Shown here one piece after another: positions 43,770 to 54,038 of a stretch of DNA of 64,000 nucleotides. The DNA is from Amaranthus tricolor (taxonomy: Eukaryota > Streptophyta > Magnoliopsida > Caryophyllales > Amaranthaceae), in contig NC_080047.1 in the NCBI RefSeq assembly GCF_026212465.1, forward strand, positions 40,387,922 to 40,451,921. The letters are read 5' to 3'. Every line of letters begins with the position of its first letter. The stretch's first letter is position 1. A program made the translations under genes and the position numbers. Below the pieces are notes generated by a model. That model did not search any database. It worked only from the letters and a program-made list of their open reading frames with translations, and was not told the DNA's origin.

Positions 43770-45130
43770 ATCAAAATCTCCTCAATGACTTACTACTGCA
43801 AAGTGCAAACAACATTTTCCTCCTTGGAGATTTGGTTAAATGAGAAACTTGGGATAGCTATAAAATATCCACAAATTTGTCAGAAAAACAGTGGATGGCT
43901 ATAAAATATCTACACATTTATCAGAAAAACAATTGTGATATAGGAATCAATCAAGCAAACAGGTACAAAAGTATCATTTTCACTAAATATTAGGATAAAT
44001 TATAAAGTACTTGTCGACTAAGAGTTTACAAACGTGTTGAACATGCACATTCTACAATATATGTTCAGTAGGATTTCACAAAATATCTCTGACAACACCC
44101 ATTCGACATGTCAGAGTTCCAAATAATTTCCTCCCGAGGCGTGACGATAGTGATGAAAGACATTTCTAATAAATTTCAGCATTTCTATTGCTTTGGCATC
44201 GATATACTTGATAGAATCGCTAGCGTCTTGGACAGTTGGATATCTCAAAATGTGATCAAACACAGAACCCCGGGATATCTTGGCTTGCCAAGATAACGGA
44301 ACGCCTAAATGAAAATGGAATGCAGCTTTGAAACAACTAGTTAACTCTGCCTTCATCAAGTCATCATTGACATACCGGTTATAAAGGTTGACATAAAATG
44401 CAACCCTTTCCTCCGCATCCCATAACGCCGGATGATTGCGTAAAACTAACGCCACCCAACCTTTAGCATTGATTAGGGTAGATCGTAACATTTTAGGCAA
44501 CTCTAGCAACTCAGCATCGAGAGTACCACCCTCGAATAACTTGTCTAAAACATTTATAAAATCCTCCATGTCTTGGCTTAATCCAACTGCACCTTGGATT
44601 TATCAATTCCACCTAAAATTTAACTTTTTTGGAACCGACATGGTTTTCAACGAACTGAGAATTCTTATAATTTCTAAAATCATTCAATCCTCCATGAGGC
44701 TTATCACTAATTATATGATCAAGAATACAATTAACAAGTGCTTATACAATTGCTAATGATTCTCTTGTTAATTTGTATGCATTCCAAGACCTATAATTGG
44801 GCAGATATCTCAGTTCTACAGATTTGTGATTTTTATACCCAAAAGCTAATGAAAAAACTCCCTTGTAAAAATCACTTTCATCGCTGTTGATAAACTTTGG
44901 AAAATCATTCAAAACAGTAAGATTATCAATCACATTGGAACCAAAAACGGCGGAAAATGGGTTATAAAAACAACAAGTAAAGAAATCATCCCCATCCCAA
45001 ATTACACCCTCCTAGCCCACTTCAGCCACATCCTCTTCGACCGTTACACCCTCACCCTCTTCAACTGCCACACCCTCACCCTCCTCAGCCACTTCATCCT
45101 CCCCCTCCGCCACTTCATCCTCCCCCTCCT
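43770..45130 (-). pseudogene. KEN gene relic, nearly full length but disabled
   Basis: Third KEN locus, minus strand, more diverged than the tandem copies. The 3' flank (43,770-44,030) and KEN domain (44,111-44,569) are colinear with the others. It keeps the fuller form LRNHPALWDAEERVAFY, closer to the HP.FW start of IRE1 KEN domains, and MLKFIRNVFHHYR with Arg, Asn and His in place. The Tyr 13 residues before the RN pair is also kept (IKYIDAKAIEM). Lesions: a stop directly after NYLEL, a deletion near 44,597 that shifts the frame before MEDFI, a stop in the acidic linker (near 45,013), and loss of the N-terminus beyond about 45,130. It shows the ancestral domain arrangement. Confidence 0.85.
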
Positions 45131-45139
45131 CAGCCAAGA

Positions 45140-46210
45140 ACTGCCAAGAACTGTCTCGATACCTTTCCAGCAAATCCACTTGCTTTCAAGTGGGTACATC
45201 TAGTCAACCGTTTGTGTATCTCTCAAGCAGCTGATTGATTTTCATCAGCTTATTACCGTTGGTCAACGCTTTACCTCTCTTTCAAAAACATCTTCGAGGT
45301 ACCGTCTCTCCCATTTGCAACTCTTTCGAGCTTTTTACCGTCTATATATAAATTGTATTGAATAATGAATTCACCCACCACATACATGCCACAGTCTAGA
45401 ACAGTAGTCAGTCGGTCTCCTAGTACGGCTGAGTCTAGGACTAAGGGTGCCACCTGGGGGTGTTTGGACTACCCTTGCTCTTCTCGAATCTAACCGTCTC
45501 TGTGCATGTGCAGGACATTATGGCTCGAACGAAGCGGACGACAATTGACCCACATTATAGATCAAACGGCTCAGTTGAGGCGTCGGCTGACATAGAATAC
45601 TACAATCCTCCAAGTGATGATATTTTGGAGGACTCTGACAGCTGACATAGAATACTACAATCCTCCGTCTAATTGGAGTAACTGAAAAGCAAGTTCTTAT
45701 TTGTTTCCTCCCCATCCAAACGTTTAAATTGTCTCCTTTATCATTACAATAAGGAGTCGACTCTCTTGGGGAAATAGTGTGCCCTTCCGCGTGTTCCTGA
45801 GGAGGCTTGGGCACAAATAAGAGAATCGGAATTTTCCAAGAGGACCACCATGCCTCTGGATGATGGCTCTGAAAAAATTGTTCCAAGAATTGGGTACCCT
45901 GTCTGGACTGGCTCATGGATGAGGCTTACCTCTCTGTTTGTGGCCTTAGTGCCTTTTTAGTAGACATACGTAGACCACCTGATCGACACTTTAATGCCGC
46001 CTCTATGATCCTGTGACTTGTTTTGTATTTAACCAATCGGTTTTCCTTTTGCAAAAAAAGGTCTATAAATGGTTATGCCTGAAAAGACGCCTCCAGGTCA
46101 TCAACCCAAATCCGAAAGGATCAACTTGAAAAGAAAAGGGCTCAATTGGCATCCAAGGATGATGGGGTAAGCTCTAGTTGTGTCCTTAAATTTGTTAAAC
46201 GACTTTTAAT
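45140..46210 (+). mobile_element. Retroelement fragment (possible gag start)
   Basis: After a TATA-like TCTATATATAA at about 45,342 and a possible splice acceptor (GTGCAG) a short frame begins at 45,520 (MARTKRTTIDPHYRS). The layout resembles the leader and gag start of a gypsy element, but no pol is present. A 25-bp direct repeat (CTGACATAGAATACTACAAT...) occurs at 45,587 and 45,642. Confidence 0.35.
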
Positions 46211-46223
46211 CGACTGTGACCCT

Positions 46224-47050
46224 TGTGTTGGGATAAATAAATTAGGGTTGAGGGTTTGTTTTATACACGATTGGTATTTTACGGTTAGTTATTTGTGCTT
46301 TGAGATCTTTTAAAATGCTTGTAGCTTTGTACCTCATATCTTCTAATTTCTTAATATGAACTCGTATTGTATTATTAACAAGTAATTGAGGTTTATAGTT
46401 TATTTGATTCATGATTGGTGTTTTAGAGTTTGTCATTTGTGATTTGATATCTTTATAAATACTGGTAGCTATGTACCACGTGTCTTTTAATTTGTTAATA
46501 TCTACTTGTGTTGTGTTATTAACAAGTAAATTAGGGTTTGTTGTTTGTTTTATGAATGATTGGAGTTTTAAGTTTTGTCGTTTCTGATTTGGATTCTGTA
46601 AATGCTTGTAGCCTTCTACCTCATGTCTTTTAATCCGTTAATATGTACTTGTGTTATGAAAAATAAATTAGGGTTTAGGGTTTGTTTTATGCATGATTGG
46701 TGTTGTAGGGTTTGTCATTTGTGATTCGAAATTTGTTTAAATGCACATAGCTCTGTACTTCTTATTTTTTAATTTTTAAATACGAACAAGTGTTGTCTTA
46801 TTAACAAGTAAATTAGGGTTTAGAGTTTGTTTTATGCATGATTTAGCTTTGTCCCTCTTATCTTCAAATTTATTAATATGAACTCGTGTAGTGTTATTAA
46901 CAAGTAAACTTAGGTTTATATAGTTTGTTTTATTCATAATGGTGTTTTAGGGTTTATCATTTGTGATTTGAAATCTATTAAATACTGGTAGCTTTATACC
47001 TCATGTCCTTTAACCTGTTAATATGTACTTGTGTTGTGTTATAAACAAGT
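46224..47050. repeat. Tandem repeat with ~140-bp unit
   Basis: About six diverged units, each running AGGGTTTGTTTTAT...ATGATTGGTGTTTTAG...GTTTGTCATTTGTGATTTG...GTAGCTTTGTACCTCATGTC...TTAATATG(A/T)ACT(T/C)GTGTTGTGTTATTAACAAGTAA. The AACAAGTAA landmark recurs near 46,378, 46,521, 46,800, 46,903 and 47,043, with one shortened unit. It ends about 155 bp from the VIP5 stop codon. Confidence 0.88.
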
Positions 47051-47206
47051 TAATATGCACCTGAGTCCTGCATAATCCTCAATTTTGGAAAAAGGGAAAT
47101 TTTGAACTAGCAGCGTCTAAAAACTTACTCCTACATTAATTACCTATGACCTACAGTACATAGAAGTATATTGAAAAAACAGTAGGGAAAAAAGAATTTT
47201 CACTTC

Positions 47207-49168
47207 TCAAAGCAATCCTCTCCTTCTCTTATAGTCACCAACTGAAAGAGTCATTGCATGTGTTCTCCCATCATCTACTGGAACTTGGCAACCTATACTC
47301 GCCTCAATCTTTTGTTTTCTGGCCAAAAAAGCGGTTGTCGCTCCATAGACACCTCCAAACCTATTTAGTAGCTTCAGTGAAATAGGTAGATCAAAATCAT
47401 GTAGTGTGTTTGACTCCGTTCCCTTGTCTACTGGTGCTCTTGTATCGACTAATTTGCCTGCTCCAGCTGCAGCCTCCAAAGCTTCAGCTGTAGCAGTAAA
47501 CCCGGCATTTGCACTAGCCTTGGGATCACTACTATCGCCATCAGTAACTCCACCTCCTTTAGCAGCTTCCTCCGTCGATGCAGTCTTGTCTTCCTTGATT
47601 GCCGCAAAGTAGTTTGTAGACCTAGTCCACCGTCTAGAAAAAGGATCATAGCCAGCATCTCCGGGATTCAAACTTCGGTCTACTGCTCTCATAGAGGAAA
47701 CTCGAAAGTTCTCAGCTCGGTTCTTTTTGTTCATCTCTGCAAGCTTAAGGGCCTTCAAATCCCTTTCTTGGCCTTGTCGAGCTTTTTCAAGTTCTTGTAA
47801 CCTGGCTTTGATTCTTTCAACCTCGGCTACTTCCCCTCTGTACACTGCAACGTCCAACTCTCTCCTCAGCTTTTCCTTTTCAGCTGCAATGTTCATCGGT
47901 CTGGCTGAGATTGATTTCTTTTCCTGCAACATTTGTTTAACGGTCTCAGCTGAGTAAACAAAACTATTTATTTTACTGATAGCCTCCTCCTTCTCCTGAA
48001 CTTCACTACTGTGTGGCATTCGGCCACCAGATCGTTCCACCTCTCGTCTCCACTCATTAAACTCTTCCAAAGTAGGTGGAGCGTCAGATATCCGAGCCAT
48101 CTGCCACCGTGCAGCAGAACGATCACTGCCCCACACACAATTCAGATACTTGTGGGTAGTCTTATTCTGGAGCTGGTACCTTTTGTTTGGATCAGATGCA
48201 TCAACATTTTGAACCATACATAACCTGTAAATACTTTGACCATCCTTCATTCCGATACCCACCCTGACAAAGCAACCAATAATCAACTTCTCGAAAAATG
48301 GTTCCATGAACCACTTTGCCAATTTTGACCTCATGATAGTGATGCTCTTTATTTGTTCGTATGTAGGAAGGTTGGAGCTGGTCTTGTCTCTCTCTTCATC
48401 GCTATAATCCATTCCTCCACTTCTGGTTGATCCTTCATCATCACTTTGGGAGTCACTTCCATTTTCACTCTCACTAGAACTCCCTGAGCTAAGAACACCA
48501 ACGCCTTTCCTCTTCTTTGGAGAGTATTCCCGGGAAACGTGATGTTCACTGATTGATCCCAGCTTCCCCTCAGGATCCCGCTTCATTCGTCTCGCTTTCA
48601 ACTCTTTTAAGGCATCAGCCTTGGCTGCTGCACGGTCAGCAGATCTAGCAGAAGAACGCACACCGCGAGAAGCAGTAGGAGGTGACATGTGTTTTATAGA
48701 CTGGGTCTTTTTCTCACTGATCAATCTTGATCGCATCTGTTTGTGCAATTTTTTATCGTCTCTCTTTGCGGCCCTATCGGACAGAATCATTTCCCTCTCA
48801 AGCTCTGTCAACTTCGAGAGCTCTTCCCTATCATCTTCATCCTTGTATAGGTCACTTCCAGTGTCAGAATCATCACTGCTGTAAGCTTCACGATCAGATG
48901 TCCAATCTTTGTTACCCATATCATCATCACTTCCTTGACCATCATCTTTTTTTGATCTTTTCTTCAAAGGAACTTGAGACCCAGATAACTTTCTATTTGC
49001 ATGTCCATGGTTATCATCAGAGTTATCATCCTTTGAATCACTTCCATTGTCAGAATATGAACCCTTGTGCCGCCTTTTAGAAGGTGGATGTGAGTTGTTT
49101 TTTCTCCTGGATGCACCTGTTCTTCCTGCTGCCTCCAAAAGCATGTTCTCTAAATCTGCCCCCGACAT
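47207..49168 (-). CDS. VIP5: RTF1 homologue, PAF1 complex subunit (VIP5-like)
   Basis: Single coding exon of 653 codons. The start at 49,168 gives MSGADLENMLLEAAGRTGAS, equal to the conserved start of plant RTF1/VIP5; the frame stays open upstream, but that part looks like untranslated leader. Residues 20-270 are Ser/Asp/Lys-rich and include TASRGVRSSARSADRAAAKA, a conserved plant segment. Residues ~275-400 form the Plus3 domain (SKLAKWFMEPFFEKLIIGCF, VRVGIG, YRL, NKTTHKYLNCVWG), which binds the phosphorylated Spt5 tail in yeast and human. A coiled-coil-like stretch follows (425-500). The C-terminus YDPFSRRWTRS...LSVGDYKRRRGLL is full length and conserved. The protein acts in the nucleus with PAF1 to support H2B ubiquitination, H3K4 methylation and FLC expression in Arabidopsis. 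No defect is seen. The gene probably has a spliced 5' UTR. Confidence 0.95.
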   Translation of the reverse strand: MSGADLENMLLEAAGRTGASRRKNNSHPPSKRRHKGSYSDNGSDSKDDNSDDNHGHANRKLSGSQVPLKKRSKKDDGQGSDDDMGNKDWTSDREAYSSDDSDTGSDLYKDEDDREELSKLTELEREMILSDRAAKRDDKKLHKQMRSRLISEKKTQSIKHMSPPTASRGVRSSARSADRAAAKADALKELKARRMKRDPEGKLGSISEHHVSREYSPKKRKGVGVLSSGSSSESENGSDSQSDDEGSTRSGGMDYSDEERDKTSSNLPTYEQIKSITIMRSKLAKWFMEPFFEKLIIGCFVRVGIGMKDGQSIYRLCMVQNVDASDPNKRYQLQNKTTHKYLNCVWGSDRSAARWQMARISDAPPTLEEFNEWRREVERSGGRMPHSSEVQEKEEAISKINSFVYSAETVKQMLQEKKSISARPMNIAAEKEKLRRELDVAVYRGEVAEVERIKARLQELEKARQGQERDLKALKLAEMNKKNRAENFRVSSMRAVDRSLNPGDAGYDPFSRRWTRSTNYFAAIKEDKTASTEEAAKGGGVTDGDSSDPKASANAGFTATAEALEAAAGAGKLVDTRAPVDKGTESNTLHDFDLPISLKLLNRFGGVYGATTAFLARKQKIEASIGCQVPVDDGRTHAMTLSVGDYKRRRGLL

Positions 49169-49233
49169 GACTGCAATGTTATAAGGATTTGCTAAGCCGT
49201 AACTCTGAGACAACCTGATCAAGAGCTGTAAAC
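49169..49233 (-). other. VIP5 5' UTR, second exon (proximal)
   Basis: Follows an acceptor (GGCATTTGCAG, minus strand) at 49,234 and leads to the VIP5 ATG. The distal UTR exon and intron are inferred from splice motifs only. Confidence 0.5.
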
Positions 49234-51464
49234 TGCAAATGCCCAAACATAAATCCATACAAAAATAAGTTACAATACAGTACACAAAATCAGTAAATAT
49301 GGATCAAAATGACAGATGGATCAGTGGCACATCTGTAACATAAAAGAATTATGCAGGTGAGTGGAATAGGAGCACACCTCTAGCACAATACAGAAACCAA
49401 GTTACAAAGTTAAAAGAAGTACAGAATATTTAAACAAGGAATTACTATTATATTCCACTCGTCCACATAAAAACTCATGACCTTCAATCGAAAAATTTGA
49501 TCACCTTCAGTCATGTGACAAAAACCCCAATTCTAAAGATACTATACACTATGGCAGCTCCTTCCCTTTCTCTCCGCACCTAACAAAAAGCCAAACCCCA
49601 AATTATAATCCCCAAAAAGTCTTTCTCCCTATCACTCAAGGAGCTCATTTTTGCTCAATTTCAAGCACATCCACTAAAAAGCCAAAACCTACTATTATGC
49701 ATAACAAGCCTAACAGGAAATCATATGTGAAGCTTGAAAAGGTATTCTGCCTACAATTTTTATCATGTGTCCAATCATTCAAATCTAAACCCAATGAGAG
49801 ATAAAAACTTAAAACCTACTATTATGCAGACCCTACTAGGCCATAAGATCCGGATACGATGAACTGAAGTATGATAGATGCATACATTCAAAACTTGTGA
49901 GCAGCATTTAAGGCCCATACTTAGTAAAACATACGTTTCATTTCCAATAATAGTAACCTCGCTTTGCTTTCAACAAGATAGTATAAGTTCAAAGATTTAA
50001 AAATCCATTTTGATCGATTTACACAGAAACACATACACGAAGACACCAAATATCATCAACTAAGAATTATTGATCCAACTAAGGAATTAAATTACAAAGA
50101 ACTTCCAATAGTGTAATATGTAAAAGAATTAATGAGTTTCCTGACTGTCCTCTATTTTAAGATAGTCGCCTAGGGTTCTTTACAAGTTTCCTCAGTTTTA
50201 TGATAGTGGGCTAGGGTTTTTTAAACCGCAGCAAACCCATTTTTTAGCTTTTTAAAAAGTTGGCCCATTTTTTAGTTATTTAAGCCATGAAATGACATTT
50301 CCTGAAATCGATAAAATCGTACTAAAATCGTGATTCCACCGATTTCATCCGATTCCAACGATTCTGTCATCGATTTTTATCAAGGTCCGATTTTATTAGC
50401 GAGTCACTCGATAGGTGTATTTGGGATCGTAAAGCACGATTTTACGATCCAAATCGCGATTTTAACAACATTGGGTACAAAAAGCACCCACTGCAGATTG
50501 TTATCAACCAGTGATGGAGTCATCAAAATAGGGAAAAGGAGCAACAACATTGTAAGGTATTTAAGACAACGCCATTCAACACAAATACCAATTGAATTCA
50601 CGAGTCACCAAAACTTCAAATTTACAATATAATCGCAAAATCACCAATCATATCGACGCATATAATCAATCCAAAAAGTGCCAAATTCAGTAGAAGATTT
50701 CACAAGTCACCAATAGTCCATAAGTCAAATATGACATTGACACAATACAAAAGTCCACGCTATCTCAAATACAGAAAATCAGCACCGTTTCTTTATTTTC
50801 CATACAATTTCAAATTGATTTTTAACTCATGTTCATCATCTATACATGGAATTTTCATCATATTTTTAGATAATAAGTGTATAATTGCTTATAGAAGAGA
50901 AAACCCATAAAGAAATAAATTTTTAAAATTTTATTGTTTTTCTTTTTTACAAATTTTTAAGCAAACATAGTAAAATAATGATCATAAATGAAAAAACCCA
51001 CAAAAACATTCATTTTCATCTAATTGGAAGAAAAAAAAACTGGGTGAAAAGAAGCAATCTTTTATTACTATATTGCTCAAATTTAGTATATATTTAGAAT
51101 AATCATTTAATATTTCTAATAATTACAATAATGAATGAAGTAAATTAAAATTTGGTGATAAAATTACCAAATCAATTGCATCTTCTTGGTGGCTAGATCG
51201 CTGGCTAGATCGAACTGCTTTCGCAAAATACACAAACTTTGTTGAACTTTTGGTTTTATGATCTCTTCCATTATTATTATTTTATTATTAATATTATTTT
51301 CTTGTATAAAAGTTGATATTAATTAACAAAAACATCAAAATTAGAAACTGAAATTTTCATACCCAATTCTCAAAATCATCGTAAACAAAAGTTAAAGATA
51401 AAACTCATTTGAATTTAACATCTAGAACAAGTACAACTGAAATTTATTATTGGTGGGAGTATAC
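49234..51464 (-). other. Probable VIP5 5' UTR intron
   Basis: Bounded on the minus strand by a donor (ATTAAG|GTATACT at 51,465/51,464) and the acceptor at 49,234. It holds no gene. A repeat-like stretch at 50,160-50,640 contains many ATCGAT, CGATTTTA and TAAAATCG words in both orientations, including CGTAAAGCACGATTTTACGA near 50,428. Confidence 0.45.
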
Positions 51465-51960
51465 CTTAATATGGAGGAGAAGATAATGGTGAAGGATGAA
51501 TGCTTCGTGTAGTTGCTCAGGAGGGCGTGGCTAGCTTCAGGCGCCGCTAGGGCTAGTGCGACTGTTGGTTAGCCGGTGCTGTCGGCGGCTGCTCGGTTGA
51601 GGCTAAGACGATGAGACAAGGAACAGAGAAAGAGATTTGAAACTTGAAATAAAAACAAAACCCTAACTTTTGGGAATTTCAAAAATCAAAATAATACCTA
51701 AATTTAATTGAAGGTTGGTTGGTTTGATGGTGGGCCGTCGGCGTTGATGGGCCTGGTGGCCTCGATTTCACGTTCAACGGTTCACGACAACAGAAGTAGC
51801 GTCCAGCAGAGAGGGGTGGCGACTGGCGGGAGACGCCGGCGAGGGTGGCCGTGGGAAACTGGGTTTTAGGGTTTTTGTTTGTGGGTGGGTAATGGTGAAT
51901 CTGAGAAGAGAGGAGGGAGAGAAGTCGAGAACGCACGATTAATTTTCTTTTTTGTTTTTT
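51465..51960 (-). promoter_or_regulatory. Probable VIP5 distal 5' UTR and promoter-proximal region
   Basis: Much more GC-rich than the flanks on either side. On the minus strand it contains CTTCTCTCCCTCCTC, AAACCCTAAAACCC and pyrimidine runs typical of plant 5' UTRs. Two donor-like sites exist (after AAATTTAG near 51,700 and after ATTAAG at 51,465), so transcripts may vary. Open frames here have no recognisable domains. Confidence 0.45.
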
Positions 51961-52009
51961 TTATAAAAAAAAATTTTAATTGAGTAGAGGCACGTGCCCC
52001 CTCTTGCCC

Positions 52010-52390
52010 CTATTTAAATGAGATTTACAAGGTAAATATGGTAAATTACTTTCAACAATTCTTACTTGAAACCGTCTTTTCTATATTGTTATAACCTCAT
52101 ATATATTATGTTATAACCTCAAATATATATATTGTCATAATTTCAAATATATTATGTTATAATCTCAAATAAAATATATTATAATCATCAAATATATGTT
52201 GGTATTACACCAAATACGTTATGTTATAACCCTAAATAAATGTAGTTATAACTCCAAATATATTACGTGACTTTCACATTACACTTACACGCACGCGTCA
52301 GTTTTTTTTTTTAAATTAACATGATGGATTGGGCTTTTGAGAACCGTCTTTAAAAAAGACGGTCTCACAAGAGAGAGGCCGAATTACTTT
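52010..52390. mobile_element. Hairpin MITE-like element
   Basis: TACTTGAAACCGTCTTTTCT near 52,065 and CCGTCTTTAAAAAAGACGGT near 52,346 form the inverted-repeat ends common in plant MITEs (AAGACGGT/ACCGTCTT). Ends are approximate. Confidence 0.5.
52085..52265. repeat. AT-rich short tandem repeat
   Basis: About seven degenerate copies of a unit like TATGTTATAACCTCAAATATAT, roughly 26 bp, inside the MITE-like element. Confidence 0.7.
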
Positions 52391-54038
52391 TAGGTGGGTG
52401 ACAAGTATTTATTGGTTTATGACTTTAACCATTTTGTTTCTTTTTTTTATTTTGATTTTGATTATTTTATTATTATTTTTATCTTTTTATGTGATTTACA
52501 AATAACCGTGATTAACTTAGATTTTCTACATTTGAATCCACCTCATTTAATCATTTCCAATCAACAATATAAGAATACATGGAGGAATTTACATTCTCCA
52601 ATTTTTCAAACGGGTAAATTGTTAATAATAAACTAGTTTTTATTTCATCAAAGTTTTTTTTTTGAATTAAATATTAGGAATGAACAATAGTTGAGTTTAT
52701 TTCAACAATTATACTAAATATATGTGTTTATTTAAAAATAAACAATAGTTGAATTTATTTTCAACAGATCAAGTAAAAATTGATTTATTTTTTTACAATT
52801 TTCACTTTCCAAAATAACAGGTCTACTCACAACTAACTAATAATGCAAGTTTTCACCAAATTTCCAACAATTAGATTATACCATTAATCAAGTTTATGGA
52901 CTTCTCTTTCTAAATGATTAATATAACGAAGTACAATTTTATCAATATATACTTGATGGGCTCACCTGAACTCAACGTGAACACGATACAACCTTATTCA
53001 AAATTAATTCATTTTAAAAATAATCTGACTTGAAATTCACCCGAACAATTATTTTGACTGGTCACAAATACATGTATTTAGTAGGTAATTTTTGACAAAA
53101 TAAATAGGATAAATTAATTTTAAAAACACAAATTCTTAAATGAGACTATCTTTATTAGGCAGATCCACGACACTATGTATATTTAGTCTATTATAAGATC
53201 ACTTACAATTTACAATGATTGATTAGAGAAATGAGTTAATTATATGACTGCATCTCATGATAAGACGATCTCATACATCACTCATATTATTTTAGAAAAA
53301 ATATCAATTTTAAAATATTATATAAAAATCTCAACTTTTAAAACAAATTTTTAAAAAATATATATAGATGGATCAATAAATCGATGTCACATGATTTTTT
53401 TTTCTTTTTAGATAAAAATCACAAAGTTGTTGGAATTTTATAAACGGAGCGCCTTAAATAAGAATTTTAAAATATGTTTTTCAAAATATTATATTAGTTA
53501 ATTTTAGACAAAAATTTCAAATTTTTAGGTAGTTTTCAACAAATTTTTCCTTATAATTAACAAATTTAGTATATTATTAATATAAATGTAATTAAATTTT
53601 GAATAGTTAAATTCTTTGGTTTTTTTGTTTTATCATCATTTTTTTTTTGTTTTATCTATTTATATTTTTCACTATTTTAAAGTTAATTTTTGAATTTCAA
53701 GATCTCTAAATACTTATTATTCATCATAAAATTATAAAAAAAATATAATAAAATTTATACTTCAAGTTTCTTAAAAGCCTATTTTTATGAGGAATATTTC
53801 AAATAAAAAAAAAAACAACCTAGAGAATATTTCGTAAATTTAATGAGTATTTTAAAAAAATTTGACTAGTTAAAATTATATCTTTCCATCTATTTAGGAA
53901 ATTAGTTAAGAATCTTCGTTTATAACCAACATCTCCTAACATTCATCAAATTATTACTCAAACTTTCTCTCTCTACAGCCGCTCTTCTCTCTAACTTTCT
54001 CTGTTTCCCACTTCCCACAGAATCACTAAGCAACAACA
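52391..54038. other. AT-rich upstream region of the TBL gene
   Basis: No gene. The last ~120 bp (CTCTCTCTACAGCCGCTCTTCTC and CTTTCTCTGTTTCCC) look like a pyrimidine-rich 5' UTR. No clear TATA box could be fixed. Confidence 0.5.

Noticed and set aside
45520..45645. MARTKRTT start resembling histone H3
   Set aside because: Similarity ends after the first few residues; no histone fold follows. A retroelement gag start is more likely.
46224..47050. Telomere-like TTTAGGG words
   Set aside because: They occur once or twice per 140-bp unit rather than as a perfect heptamer array, so this is not telomeric repeat.
47406..49080. Plus-strand open frames across VIP5
   Set aside because: They are antisense to a conserved coding region and reflect its codon composition.
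51679..51936. 85-codon minus-strand frame upstream of VIP5
   Set aside because: It has UTR-like pyrimidine runs and AAACCCTAAAACCC, with no domain; treated as 5' UTR.
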